A stretch of DNA of 64,000 nucleotides from Doris montereyensis. Its lineage: Eukaryota; Mollusca; Gastropoda; Nudibranchia; Dorididae. The notes under the pieces were generated by a model. That model did no database searches, had not been told where the DNA came from, and worked only from the letters and a program-made list of their open reading frames with translations. The position numbers and the translations under genes were made by a program. The stretch lies in assembly GCA_037039925.1 (NCBI GenBank), contig JAXRKP010000133.1, positions 313,428-377,427 on the forward strand. The letters run 5' to 3'. Positions 1 to 14,100 of this stretch are shown here, piece after piece; position 1 is the first letter of the stretch; each line of letters opens with the position of its first letter.

Positions 1-2499
1 GTTTAATCCTGCGTTTTGCCACTCACAAAAATGCGAGGGGAAAATCAAAATCCCTAGGGCCTTGGGAAACCCGGCTAATTGGGACAATTTTACAATCCAC
101 CAAGACTTTCCGATTAGAGGCTGCACTGTCTGTGTGTATAAAAAATGGTAGATATATTATTTGCTAAACCATTTCACTTTTCAGAATGATAGCCAAGAAA
201 GCCGGCTATGTCCTCCGCCCTCTACAGATTCAACAAGGCCAGAGATGACCACATACTCTCAACTTCAAGAGCTTCAATGAAAAACAGTTAGATGACCAGT
301 TCATGACCTCAGATGACATTGGAACTAAAAGCATAAGTAAATGTTAACAATGTGTGTATAGTGTATTTTCTTTCCTTCAGCAGCATGACTTGCTTCTTTT
401 TTCACCTTTATTTGACAGTAAATAAAATTCTGCAGATACTTATTCAGAATCATGGTGTTTTGCATTTGATGTATAAATATTAATTATATGATAAGAAAAA
501 TCTCGGTCATTTTTAAAATTCACTCCAAAAGTTTGTTTATAAATTAATGATTGCTACGAAAGTGGGGAGAATAAAGAGATTGATTAAAATGTCTCTTTGT
601 TGCATATGAGTTGATCATTGATTTAAACTCATAAAGTGATTCTGTATCTTGCAGAATATCAATTTGATTTGTTTTCAAATTCAAAAGTATTATATTTATA
701 TAAATTGCAAATTGAAAAATATAATGTCAGCATACTGTTTAAAACAAAAACACCATGCTGTCTTACAAACTTACAAGCTTGTTTATTTCAGTTGAGTAAA
801 GTTAGTAGTGCATCGGATAAAATATGTAATGAGTCATATCAGTCTTCTTTTTTTATCAATAGAGAAAATTCTGCAAGGAGTGTAAGGACTCTCAGTATTC
901 GTGATTTAGCGTTTTGAACACGGCTACATGTAGCCATGTGAAAATGTTCTTTTTGATGACAAATATATGATAGTAGTGAAAAATGTGTTATCTTTAAGAT
1001 GTTTTTTATTTTGGTACCATGTCGGAATCATTCTTCTGATGACATGCATTTCATTGTATTGATGAAAAAACAACAAGAATAAAACTTTTAACAAAATTGT
1101 TCTCATGTCTAACTTTTTCAAATAAAAGCTGAAAATGCGGAGAGCCCCATTCCCCAAAGTGTATCAACACAGCACCCTGCCGGTCCATCAGTCAGGCATA
1201 CAGCAAGTGGTCCTTCTCCCTCCAAAAAGACACAACATGCATCAATTCCAAACTACCATTTGTTGCGTTTTCCTCTGAGGGTTGGCATCACTTGGAAAAA
1301 GGAGAAAACTTGAAGCAATGGATTTCTCAAAGACATGGCAAGCAATCTAATTTTTTTTTTTGACAGTGTGATTATGTATGTCCACTGTTGTTTTTAATTT
1401 CCCAACATGTGTCTATTTATTTGCCCATTTCTTTCTTTAAAAAGATATCATTATAATTATGATAATAACTTTTTTAATATTTTGCAAAGGTGGAATATGT
1501 AACGCTCTTTTCAGGCAGACCAAAAGCTATTGACCGAGTTGAGCTTCGGAGTTAGCTACGAGTTCTGTTGAGCAGAATAACTCTAGTCTTAACACAAAAA
1601 GCAACTGCCACTAACCAACATTTGGCAACTTTAATTATTAGGAAATGAGGTCAATTTGACTGATAGTTTTGAGCTTCGAAAATGCCAGAATATTTATGGT
1701 AACTCAAAGAAAACTGTGACAAGGCCACTGCTTTTGGTGTGATCATTCTAAAAGAATAAAGATCACTATTTCAGCGGCTAGACAACAGTGCCAGCTTTAG
1801 TTTAGCTCAGCTCAAGGCTTTTGGTGTGATCATTCTATAAGAATAAAGATCACTATTTCAGTGGCTAGACAACAGTGCAGCTTTAGTTAAGCTCAGCTCA
1901 AGGCTTTTGGTGTGATCATTGTATAAGAATAAAGATCACTATATCAGCGGCTAGACAACAGTGTAGCTTTAGTTTAGCTCAGCTTAAGGCTTATGGTCTG
2001 CACACACCCTAAAGGTCAGAGTTTACAGATCTATTTAAGTAGCATTTTAAAACCAAACTAGTGATACAAACAAGAGCATTCTTTCCATGTACAGAATTCT
2101 GGTGTTGCAGGCTTTGCAACCTAATTAAAGCAGGTGTTCATTTTTTACCTGGGTGTAGTGAAGAAAAGCACGATATTTAGCGTCTTTCCCAAGAACACGA
2201 CAATGAGACTTGAAAGTAGGATTAAAAGTTATGACCTTGAAGGTCTGGAGACGGCTAAATAAAAGGAATAAGATAAGAAAATGTATTATAATATTATAAA
2301 GATGATGCAATTGGAGGTTGCGTTTCATTGCAGAGAGAAAGGACAATAATCTTCCATGTTGTTTATTTTTAAATGAGAGTATTGAGAGATGAGATGGACC
2401 ATTAAGATTGCAGATGTTCTGCTATTGTGAGGATAGCAGCATGTAACATTTCTGATTTATATCATGCTGGAATCAGCATAAGATTACCACATGTGATGC
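1..2499. other. Upstream region with weak exon-like pieces
   Basis: No gene is recognised. Three pieces follow pyrimidine-rich acceptors and stay open to a stop: 185-280 (starts NDSQESRLCPPPSTDSTRPE), 791-917 (ends RSVRTLSIRDLAF) and 1129-1311 (SPIPQSVSTQHPAGPSVRHT). AATAAA at 421-426 follows the first. They could belong to the 3' end of an upstream gene, but they may be chance. The remaining sequence is AT-rich, with a three-copy repeat at 1735-1990. Confidence 0.25.
1735..1990. repeat. Three tandem copies of a unit of about 85-90 bp
   Basis: Each copy carries TTTTGGTGTGATCATT, AAGAATAAAGATCACTAT, GGCTAGACAACAGTG and TTTAGCTCAGCT or close variants. No coding potential is seen. Confidence 0.85.
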
Positions 2500-2796
2500 A
2501 TGCAACAGGGTTGCCAAGCGTCCCACATTTTGCGGGACACTCCCGCATTATTGTCTGCCGTCCCATAAACACGTCACCTGTCCCGCAAATCTGATGTTCT
2601 CAACTGTTAAACTTTCAGCGAAAGCCCCCACTGTACAACTAACGTTGCCATAATAATATTATTGTAACTTAATGCATCGTACACTGAGGGACCTGTACAA
2701 CATTGGACTCCCATTATATACCTGCTGTCTTGTTATTATTATTTAGAAAGTAAACTTTATTATAGGAGCATTGCCATCATTCTCTCCCATTCTCTC

Positions 2797-3014
<218 letters not shown>

Positions 3015-3309
3015 CACAAGAACTAATATTATATACACAACATTGCGACATTGCAGACGCATGTAGCATTGTGTTTGGGATATGCAGCCCTCAAAAGTAT
3101 CAATAATATTTTTGAGACTAAAGCTATAATAATGTTCCATGCGGGCCTTCTACTACCACTATGCTACATGATTATTGGTTTTCTTCATGGTTGCACGTGA
3201 TAACCAGTTTTACTAGACGAGCGCTATTCACATACTCTTTTGGTAAAAATTGTAGGGTTTGGGCCATGAATGAAAGTGAAGTTTCCATAATTTCAGTAAG
3301 GAAGTAAAG

Positions 3310-3480
3310 TTCCTGTCAGGACATTGCGACCCATAGCGCTGGGGCTTAAGCCAACTTCTTATGGACAGGCTGCTACTGCTAGTCTGATGCAGATCTTAAC
3401 TCTCAAGCCAGTGGTTGTACCTATTTGCACCTGTGACGAGTGGGGAAAGTGCTTGTTTCGTACCTTCCCATTGACCCCCT
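3310..3480 (-). mobile_element. Degenerate fragment of SINE family B
   Basis: It resembles the reverse-oriented copy at 23755-23968: CCCATAGCGCTGGGGCTTAAG, then a stretch with CTAGTCTGATGCAG and CTCTCAAG. It lies inside the inverted-repeat element at 2506-4177. Confidence 0.4.
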
Positions 3481-4926
3481 CAAACCAATCACTACCATAA
3501 AGGGAGATTACTCACAAAATCACATACGCCGGTTTTTTATGCAAGTCGATAGTTTAGTCAAGATCCCTTGAACATCGACTCACCGGCATTCCCTGTATTC
3601 AAGCAAATTACTCGCCCTTTGCTTTCAATGGAAGCCATCACCAGCCCTTCTGAAGGCTTATAAATCAGTTACAACTGTAGCTCTGGCCAACTCTGCCAAG
3701 CACAGATTGTAGACCAAAAGTTTTTATTGTATTTAAAAACTGTGAAAGGATACTTCAGTAAAGACTGATAGAATAATAGTGAAGACTCCAACTGCTAGTC
3801 ATTTAACTTTCTCCTTCATTTTATACTGTAATTCACCTTTGGACATTGCTGAATCAAGAATCATGGCTTATAGAAGTATATGCTTTATTTCATATTGGTG
3901 CTTTGAGTCTAATCTAAATTAGACTCTAGATTGTCATTCATATTGATTTTGTGTCCTCGGTATAGCCTGGTTACTTCTAAAACTGAAATCCAGAGAAAAA
4001 TCTAGAAATTTATATTTAAATTCATACAAAGGTTAGTGATAGCTAGGTGTAGGAATGAGAGAATACCCTATTCTGTGCGCATGTCTATGAACTTATGAAA
4101 TACATCGGTCAGTCTCACTGTCCCTCATTTCACTTCCCAGTGTCCCTCGTTTTGACTTTTCAAACATAGCAACCCTGATGCAATAAATTTCAATGAAAGG
4201 CACAAAACGTTTTAAAATTTATCATGATTTTTTGGTGCACATTTTTGCCATATATCTACCATTCTCTTAATGTGTTATAAAATAAGCTCTCAACTTTCAA
4301 TTATTAAGCATTTATCTGTGTTTGTACCACAGAAACAATTGCCATGATCTTGAAGTAGGTCAAGTAAACCATTTGGAGATTAACAAAAACTTTAAAAAAT
4401 ATTATCGTGGTAAAATTTAAAAGAATAATTCCAGGTGTTCATCAATTATAGAAGGGTTAATCATACCAATATTACAGGGGGTTTCGAATCACATTTGTAT
4501 GATTCTCATAAACATTAAGTTTTAAGTATAGTTTAAAAGTGAGTGAGTGAAGTGCTTTTGGTTTGATTGTGAATTGCTTTTTTGTTGTTTTGTTTTAAAT
4601 AATTATTTTCTGTCAAATTTTTGGATTTGAAAATAACCTTTACAGTTTTTAAAATTTTGGGCTTAGGAAAATGAATTGATTTACTCTATGAATATTTTTA
4701 AGTTTAGAGAATGGTAATACTCTCTCTTTAAAGGATGTTTGCAAGAATTTTTCAATGGGCTTTTTGTTCCATATTTGTGGGCAGTATGTTATATATGTTA
4801 TATTATTCTATACCATGTATACTTCAGTTTTCAGCTTTTTATATTTCTTGGTCATGCCCATATATACAATATTGAATTATGAAGATAAGTTGAAATCAAT
4901 ATCTACAATTATTCTGTTTTATTCAG

Positions 4927-5107
4927 GTATCCATCCAAGATTGTGGACATTGATGAAGATGAAAAGTTTGTGCTCATTCACTTTGAAGGATGGAATTCCA
5001 GGTATGATGAATGGGTTCCCATGGACAGTGAGAAGCTTCGCCCTCAAACAAGGCATTCAGAACGTAAAGATAAAGGAAACAAGAAACGTCGCAATGTTCC
5101 TCACCCT
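4927..5107 (+). CDS. PHF20: PHF20-like exon: second half of Tudor domain 1
   Basis: The acceptor is attcag and the donor CCT|GTGAGT. The exon enters mid-codon (phase 1) and reads [19 protein letters not shown] followed by [20 protein letters not shown], the strand core and YDEW signature of the PHF20 first Tudor/MBT-like domain. A basic stretch (KDKGNKKRR) follows. The preceding part of the fold (family pattern F-x-V-G, then A-x-D, then W) is not found in the 4.9 kb upstream, so the previous intron is long or exon 1 lies outside the window. Confidence 0.93.
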
Positions 5108-8100
5108 GTGAGTTCTCCTCCTTATGTGAGTTGTTTAAATCTCTCTGACTTTCATGTCCCACATATTGTCAACCTTTTTGCCTCCCCCCTTCTATTTGAG
5201 AGATGGCTGCATATGACTTTTTCTCGTGGTAATTATTATTTTCCTTGTTTTGCTTACAAAAAAACCCACTCTCAAAGATTCCATGGTTTTCCTACTAAGT
5301 TTGAATAAAATAATTTTAGCTCGGCTCCTGAAGCCATCATATGCGTCAATTGTCCACGGATTTTTACGGCAATTTGTTCTGTTTATCTCTAAAATCAAAT
5401 TATGAGAAATGATAAGTTGGGTCTTTTGTTTTTTGGGGTTGTTTTGTGTGTGTTCATCCTTACATTGCAGTTAGGCATTGACAGCTGAATTTTGATTGTG
5501 ATTGGGCATGTAAGAAAACATGAGCTCTCATTTGAAATCGTTGAGATTTCGGTCTTATGGCTGAGTATTTGGGATTTCTGTTTAGTACATTATAAAAATT
5601 GTCAAAACATTAGTTGATTGTCTGTTGTCAGGAGAAGCTTTAGATATAGAATCAGTAGTGTTGATGGACATGAAAAAGCATCTAAAAATGCAGTCTTTTC
5701 TTTAGAATTGTGTCTATTGGAGCGTTGAGAAATGTACGATCATAAGGGCTTTCTTTATTTCACTTACACATAGAAACATGGATTTTTTTCTCAGCCCTCA
5801 CAAATGTTTGTGATTCAAGTTCTTTAAAAAAATTTTTTACAGAATCTTTAGTCAGGCAGTTCTATAGATGAACTTATTGAATGGAATTAATGTATAATTA
5901 TATTATTGTAATATGTTTCTTTTAATGTGTCTTTCTCCTCTGCAAGCATGATCATTAACTGTGTTGTCAAGATATTTTTTGTGCTCTGAGGTAGTTGTTT
6001 TGATGAAAGAAATGTTCAAAAGTGATAAATTCGCTCAAATTCCTTGCAAAGTGTAAACATTCCAGATGGGGGTGCCAGATGAATTTTGGGTTATATTTTA
6101 TCTTTTTCCACCAACGTTGCTTTCGTCGTGTTCAAGAACTTTTCTTTTCATTTAAACGAGAGTTGCATCCCTTAGTGGTGTTGAGATTGTAAGCCTTTTG
6201 TGATGCGTGCATTGGTAACATGTTTTATAAAGATCTGGCTTTTGTTCTAGCACTTACAATTTTTGTGTGTTTTCTGAACGTCTTTTTATTTTTTTTTTGA
6301 GCACTTTTCTTGAATGTATTGAGTACATACACATTACTGTTTGGCTCTATTGCTTTTTCATGTGGTCAATTCATTTGATGTTGTATGAAGTTGATATGAT
6401 AATGATTTAAGTACTCTTTGTTCCTGACCTAGGATGTTGATATACAGACAAAGGTTATATTTATATAACGTTATTTTTTTTAATCATGCAGTAAACTGAT
6501 TTGTTGCAGTAAAATACAAATTAATGAAATGAAAGGATAGATGTTTTAGAAAAGTTCTAAATGGAGATTTGTTGTTAATTTTCACGGAAAGTTCAGGGAT
6601 CATTTATGAATGTTGGATGAAGCAAAGCGATAGTTGTGATATATTGTCTTGTATAACGTCTTCACATTAATTTATTGACTAGTCCTATCTCTATGTGTGT
6701 GATGATACAATTTTTGTATTCTTTACATGTGAGCTAAAATCAAAGTTACATTGATTCAAGTTGATACACGTACAGGATACCTTTTTATTTCTTTCAAGTC
6801 GAATTTTCACATAATAGATCTTTTCTTTATGACATGCATATAGAACGAATGACGTGTATCAGTTTACAATCGATGAACATTTCGTTGTGGAAACAGAAAT
6901 TGCCACTCAAGTAATTGTACAAACAAATTTTTTGCAATTTTGTATTTTTTCTTGTAAGTCTTGCTGGTGACATGATCATTTCCTATGAGAACATTTTCTT
7001 TATTTTTTTTCATCTTTCAATTCTTTAGTGCCCCGTTCAAAATGTGAGTTGATTTATGTTGTTTGTACATGTAACTTCCAAACAGAAGTTGTTTTTTTTT
7101 TATCTGCTTTTTTCTTGTACTTTTAGGAGGGTTTTTAAGAAAATCATCCTTTCCTTTTTATTCATATTTTCTTACATTTGTTCTTATTTTTAAATAGTTT
7201 GCTTTGTCTTTTATTATCTTTTTTCCCTATTATTTTTTTTTTTTAAAGAATTTAATCTCAAGCCATGTTGTTGCTTCAAGACAGAGGCAATGAACGGAAA
7301 ACAAATCGAATTCAAAATAGAAATGAACAAATTGAAGGGGGGAAAAAACAGAAAAATGTCTTTTGCTGGAGAGGGAAGAAGTTAATTATCTTTTCTTTTT
7401 ATTTTCGTGTTGCAAATACTGTGTTTCAACTTGATTCGCATTGTTTTTCTTATATAATCTAAACAGTGTTGGTTGATTAATGCCTTTTTCCCCCCACTTT
7501 TGTTTGCTTTCAAAGGGATTGAAACTAGAAGATAGCATGATATGACACTAAGCTCACGGTTGACTTGCTAAAAAATGTTTTGTTTTTGTTGTGTTTTTTC
7601 CCTCCCAATTTTGTGTTATATTACAAGCCCAATGGTTGAACATTTTTCTTGATTATCTTTTTTTTTTAGTTGATCCTAGTTAGGTGGATTGACACCTAGT
7701 CCCATTGGAGACGGATGATAGAATGGAGGGTCTGTGTGGATATCACAACACTCTGTGTACATTAAAGATCCCTTGGTGGTTTGCAGGCAAAATTAAAAAA
7801 CCCTGCAAAACCCCAAGATCACCTTAGTTGTGGATCAAATCAAATCAAATCAAAGTTGTACATTGTATAACAAATAGTTGACATATCCTCTTGTGTCTGA
7901 TAACTCATTTGATTCCGATTTTGCTATGGGTTTATAATTTTCCAGGCTTCTCTTTGGGAAGCATTCAGTGTGGTTTCTTGCGACAAAAAGTTTCTAGCAA
8001 AACCCTGATTTTTCTTTTATTACCCCATGCCAAATTTGCCTGCCTCCAGCAATAAAGCTGCTTTAACTAATTTTGTTTCTCTCTATGCTGTATGGGTGTT

Positions 8101-11100
8101 TTTGTTCCATGTGTAAATGAGTAGGCTGATGGATCACTAAGGCAAATACGGTGTTCAAGGAAATTGGAAAGTGAAAGATACAGTTGGTGCCTTTGGTGAA
8201 TAAAGGATATGAGGGTGTCAAAGGAATGGATCAGAGAAAGATTGTTCACTTGGTTCAGTGTCAAAGAAATGGATCAGAGAAAAGTTTTTGACTTGATTTG
8301 GTGTCAAAGAAATGGATTAGAGAAAGATTTTGACTTAATTTGGTGTCAAAGAAATGGATCAGAGAAAGATTTTTGACTTGATTTAGTGTCAAAGAAATAG
8401 ATCAGAGAAATGACTTGATTTAGTGTCAAAGAAATGGATCAGAGAAAGTTTTTGACTTGATTTAGTGTCAAAGAAATGGATCAGAGAAAGATTTTTATTT
8501 AATTTAGTGTCAAAGAAATGGATCAGAGAAATATTTTGACTTGATTTAGTGTCAAAGAAATGGATCAGAGAAAGCATTTTGACTTGATTTAGTGTTAATG
8601 AAATGGATCAGAGAAAGATTTTTTATTTAATTTAGTGTCGAAGAAATGGATCAGAGAAAGATTTTTCACTTGATTTAGTATCAAAGAAATGAATCAGATA
8701 AAGATTTTTCACTTGATTTAGTTTCAATGAAATGGATCAGAGAAAGCATTTTGACTTGATTTAGTGTCAATGAAATGGATTTAGTGTCAATGAAATGGAT
8801 CAGAGAAAGATTTTGACTTGATTTAGTGTCAATGAAATGGATCAGAGAAAGATTTTTGACTTGATTTAGTTTCAATGAAATGGATCAGAGAAAGATTTTT
8901 TATTTAATTTAAAGTGTTGAAGAAATGGATCAGAAAAGATTTTTCACTTGATTTAGTGTCAAAGAAATGGATCAGAGAAAGGCATTTAGTTCAGTGACTT
9001 GATTTAGTGTCAATGAAATGAATCAGAGAAAGATTTTTGACTTGATTTAGTGTCAATGAAATGGATCAAAAATGAGAGATTGTTCATTTGGTTCAAATGG
9101 ATCAAAGAGAGATTGTTCATTGGTTCAATGTCAAAGATATGGATCATAGAAAGATATTTGACTTGATTTAGTGTCAATGAAATGGATTAGAGAAAGCATT
9201 TTGACTTGATTTAGTGTCAAAGAAATGGATCAGAGAAAGATTGTTCATTTAGTTCAGTGTTAAAGAAATGGATCAGAGAAAGATTTTTTATTTGATTTAG
9301 TGTCAATGAAATGGATCAGAGAAAGCATTTTGACTTGATTTAGTGTCAATGGGATCAGAGAAAGCATTTTGACTGGATTTAGTGTCAATGAAATGGATCA
9401 GAGAAAGATTTTTGACTTGATTTGATTCAGTGTCAAAGAGAGATTGTTCATGAAATGGATCAGAAAGAAAGATTTTGTCAATGACTTGATTTAATGTCAA
9501 TTGAAATGGATCAGAGAAAGATTTTTTTGACTTGATTTAATGTCAATTTTGAAATGGATCAGAGAAAGATTGTTTGGTTCACTTGGATCAGAGAAAGATT
9601 TTTGAGTGTCAATGAAATGAAAAAGATTTTTGATTGATTTAATGTCAGAGGAAGATTTTTGACTTGATTTAATGAAATGTCAATGAAATGGATCAGAGAA
9701 AGATTATTCACTTGGTTCAGTATCAATGAAATGGATCAGAGAAAGGTTTTTCGACTTGATTTAGTGTCTATGAAATGGATCAGAGAAAGATTGTTCACTT
9801 GGTCCAGTGTCAATGAAATGGATCAGGGAAAGGTTTTCGACTTGATTTAGTGTCTATGAAATGGATCAGAGAAAGATTGTTCACTTGGTCCAGTGTCAAT
9901 GATATGGATCAGAGAAAGATTTTTGACTTGATTTAGTGTCAAAGAAATGTATCAGAGAAAGCATTTTGACTTGATTTAGTGTCAAAGAAATGTATCAGAG
10001 AAAGCATTTAGACTTGATTTAGTGTCAATGAAATGGAACAGAAATAGATTTTTAAAAATAATTTAGTTTCAAAGAAATGGATCAGAGAAAGCATTCTTAC
10101 TTGGTTTAAGTGTCAAAGAAATGGATCAGAGAAAGATTGTTCACTTGATTTGGTGTCAAATAAATGGACAAGAGGAAGATAGTTCATTTGGTAAAGTGTT
10201 AAAAAAATGGAAAAGAGAAAGATACTTCAAATGGTTTAGTGTCAAAGGAATGGAAAAGAAGAAAAGATGCTTCACTTGCTTAACATTGGGTATGGGTTCA
10301 CCAAAGAGGATGAACAGAGCTTAGAGATTTTGTATTCAATTTCCCATAAAGTAAAGAATGTGCCAAAGAGGTAGTAGAAAGGAGGCAAACTTGTGCATTT
10401 TGGTGTACAGAATATCAGTTCATGACAATGAAAATGTAGAACAAGATCATTGTGTAAAGCACATATAGTTTAAATTTATAATTATTTCTGAAAACAATGA
10501 CAAACGTCGTATAAAGGAATCTAGATGTTGTATTTAAAGTATTACATCAACTTCTCAAAGGGACATGTCCTGTCTTGAGTTTCTCAAGACATTTTCTTGT
10601 ACACGTATTTGCCACAGTAAAGCACCGTTATGAGGGATATCAAATGTTCCAGGACTTGTTTGTGTGGTTGGGAAGAGCTCCCTGGGTTTTTTTTTTCTCC
10701 ATTTTATTCATATATTATTATATATCACTATGGTCTAGAAGGGGGGGTGTTTTCTTCATTGGTAGTAAAAAAAACCCAACCCAACCCAGAAGGGGAAATT
10801 TTGCTTTAGACAAATTGAAAACTTCATTGGTAGTAAAACAACGTTGACGAAGAGGTGTGAGAAGGAGCTCTAAAACTCCTCAACCTTGATAAAGAGGTGT
10901 GGGAAGGAGCTCTAAAATTCCTCAACGTTGACAAAGAGGTGTGGGATGGAGCTCTAAAACTCCTCAACGTTGACAAAGAGGTGTGGGAAGGAGCCCTAAA
11001 ACTCCTCAACGTTGACAAAGAGGTGTGGGAAGGAGCTCTAAAACTCCTCAACCTTGATAAAGAGGTGTGGGAAGGAGCCCTAAAACTCCTCAACCTTGAT

Positions 11101-14100
11101 AAAGAGGTGTGGGAAGGAGCCCTAAAACTCCTCAACCTTGACAAAGAGGTGTGAGAAGGAGCTCTAAAACTCCTCAACGTTGACAAAGAGGTGTGGGAAG
11201 GAGCCCTAAAACTCCTCAACGTTGACAAAGAGGTGTGGGAAGGAGCCCTAAAACTCCTCAACGTTGACAAAGAGGTGTGGGAAGGAGCTCTCACAGAGGG
11301 GTTGTTCCATGTTGAAGAAAGATATGGGTACAAGAACATGTCCTTCTCTTCTTTTTGTTGGTGTGTTTTCATTGTCATGAGCAATCTTATTTCTTCTTGT
11401 TTCATCCTTTTTGAATTGTCAAAGTGGTAGCGGAATACGCACAATGTACATCAATAGCTGCGTGTCCTCTGCTGATGTTGAACCATATGACTTGTGTCTC
11501 TTGCTTTGGCTTTCTTAGCATACAGTTGTCCCCACTTAAAATAGTTTTGGATACAACAGAAATCCAGCTACAGCAGACACTCATTAAAACCCCAGGTCCC
11601 ATGTTATTTGATTGTATAGAGGGCAAAAAACACTCCTCTATAGCAGGCATTTGAACAGTCAGGCTTGGCTATAGCAGTGGTTTATCTTTAGCTGTCAAAA
11701 CTGACAAAAAGAAACATAAAAATAAAACAATCCCACAAAACAATAAATGCTGAAATGAAAAAGGCCCAACAAGCCAAATACTACGTGTCAAATATGAGCC
11801 TATAATATACTATATGCATGTACGCGGTACCGTTTCATTATGCCTACTCTTCGCAGTACAGTACGTGTGCAGAGGAGGGAGACAGCAGACTGTCACATCC
11901 TCTCGATCGATGACCCATTTAGCATCCTCACTGACTAGGCCTAGGTCTATCTCTCGTTTGCGGTCATGTGTGACCAGTGCGAGGCTATGTGCTGCTGGTT
12001 GGCTGTGTGACATCATCATCATCTAGACCTGAACAAAAAAAAATTCTAATAACATTGTGTCACATTTAGCGTACTGTCATTTAGATTTTGGCAATCATCA
12101 ACCATGATGTCAAGTTCTGTTGATCTTGATACATCATGTGGGCCTAAATCCAAAGATGAAGAGGAACACTGTATCATTAGAGAAGAAGAGACATGAAAAA
12201 CTCTCAAACAACCCGTCTATAATAGGGGTTGGGTATAATAGTGATGACGTTTCAGTCCCAGCAGTATTGTTGTAGCCAGGACTTCTTACTGTACAATCAT
12301 GAATGAATAAAGATTTCTTTTTCAAGATTTTAGGCATTTTTTTGTCTAAATATTAATGGGGGGAGATTAAACATTGGAAGGGGCAAGCCACTGTGTAATA
12401 AAAAGGGGAAAAGATTCATTGGCAAGTTCAGGTTCTTTTCAATATTCCATTTTCTGCTGATTATGTGCACTTATTCTAGTGTGAAAATCTTTATATTAAT
12501 TGTTCATTTAAACAGTAAAAATTGCAGAGCACATTGCTTGCATCTTTATTTTGCACATCAAGACAATTAGCAACTTAATAGCACATGCACATACATGTAT
12601 GCATATTAAGTAGTTAAGGTGATGGGTAAATAGATGGGTTTTCTTTTCTTGTTGTTATTGTTAGCATTTTTTGTTCTCTCTTTTTTCCCCACATGATTAA
12701 AGAAAAATATGATTGACATTGAGGTGTGTCATGCTAAGCAAGCTTTGTGATACCTTATCACTGCTTTAAAGCTTTATGTTGCTGAACTCGCATACCTTTA
12801 ATCCTTTCTTATTTTTTTTAATGATTTTTTATAAAGCAAAACATATAGGACAATACACCAATAGAGATTAATCTTCAACTTCAAGTATATTGATCTCATT
12901 CAAATGCCAATTGGAGTAACTAGGAATTTTCATCAAAGTTTCTTCACTGGTTGTAGATGTTCCTTATACTTGCTAGTTATTTCATCTTTTAAGAAAACTC
13001 CTTTTTTGTTGTTGTCAGTTTCATATTGTCACAGTCAATAAAAAAAAAAATAATGTACAACTTAAGCAACAATTTGGTAAAAATTTTATTTTTGTTCTAA
13101 TTTTTTATTTCTTCTACTAAGCCCTTTTCTGCAATTTGCCTGAAAAACCAGGATTATCCCAGTTTTCCGCCGATCGCATAGCCCCATTCATGACCAATAT
13201 GTTCCAGATAAATTTTTTACCATGTTAATAACATTTTCAAGAACCGTTGACCTGGAAACGCAAGTTTGTAGTTTCCAGCACAAGCTCAATCCCCTGTGTG
13301 TCCATTCCGAATTTTCTATATACATGTACCTTAAGATTTTGTCATCAAACCTTAGGCTATGCTTTTTACATGCTAGAATTTGGGGAAATTTCAGGAACTC
13401 TCAAGTGTTTATTTACTCAATCATTCTTATACTTACCGTCAATTGCAATGCAAAACATGGAAATGGTTAGAGATGAGTTATAAATCATGTTATGAATTAC
13501 TGCCTGCCTACAATTATGCATGATTCGCGTTGGATGACAGTAGTTACCACCTAAATGCCCGGGCTTAGGAAGTAGAGAAAATAGGCATTTAGGTGGCACA
13601 GGCAGTTATGGGAAAATTGGTCAGGGCTAAAAATACGGGTGATCTTGAAGGGAGTTCATTGAGTATGGTTCAAAAATGTTAAAAACACGGACAGGTAAGG
13701 ATGGAGATTCATAACCAGACAGTTTGATTCAGAAGAGTCTTCCGGTTTACATAAACTTGAATGGGAGAAATGAGCACACCTGGAAACCAGTAAGTCCTTT
13801 GATGCTTGGGTGGAGAATGCGCTGGCGGGTTGACCATTTGCAATGGATACGGCCAATGCGAAATATCAAGGAAAGAGCCGTTAGTGGAGTCCAGAAGACT
13901 GCTCAATTCTAGTTGCCTGGTGACAAACCAGTGATCCAATGGGATAAAGGTTGTGGGGTACAGTAGGTGGGGTTAAAAAGAGAAGACTGGTCACTGATCA
14001 TCTTTTATTACATTGCATATGTAGGGTGGTTGCAATGCATGGCAAATTTTGACGGAATAAATTAGCCTTTTAAACGATGGGATATTGTACATGTATGATT

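Noticed and set aside
1129..1370. THAP-domain remnant (RFP and LKQWISQRH-like pieces)
   Set aside because: The needed C2CH ligands are absent and the pieces are in different frames.
8225..10310. Possible CRISPR array
   Set aside because: Units are contiguous and degenerate with no unique spacers, and the genome is animal. The same reasoning covers all other arrays.
11810..12026. Two overlapping 70-residue ORFs on opposite strands
   Set aside because: Slightly GC-richer intron sequence with no splice borders or recognisable product.
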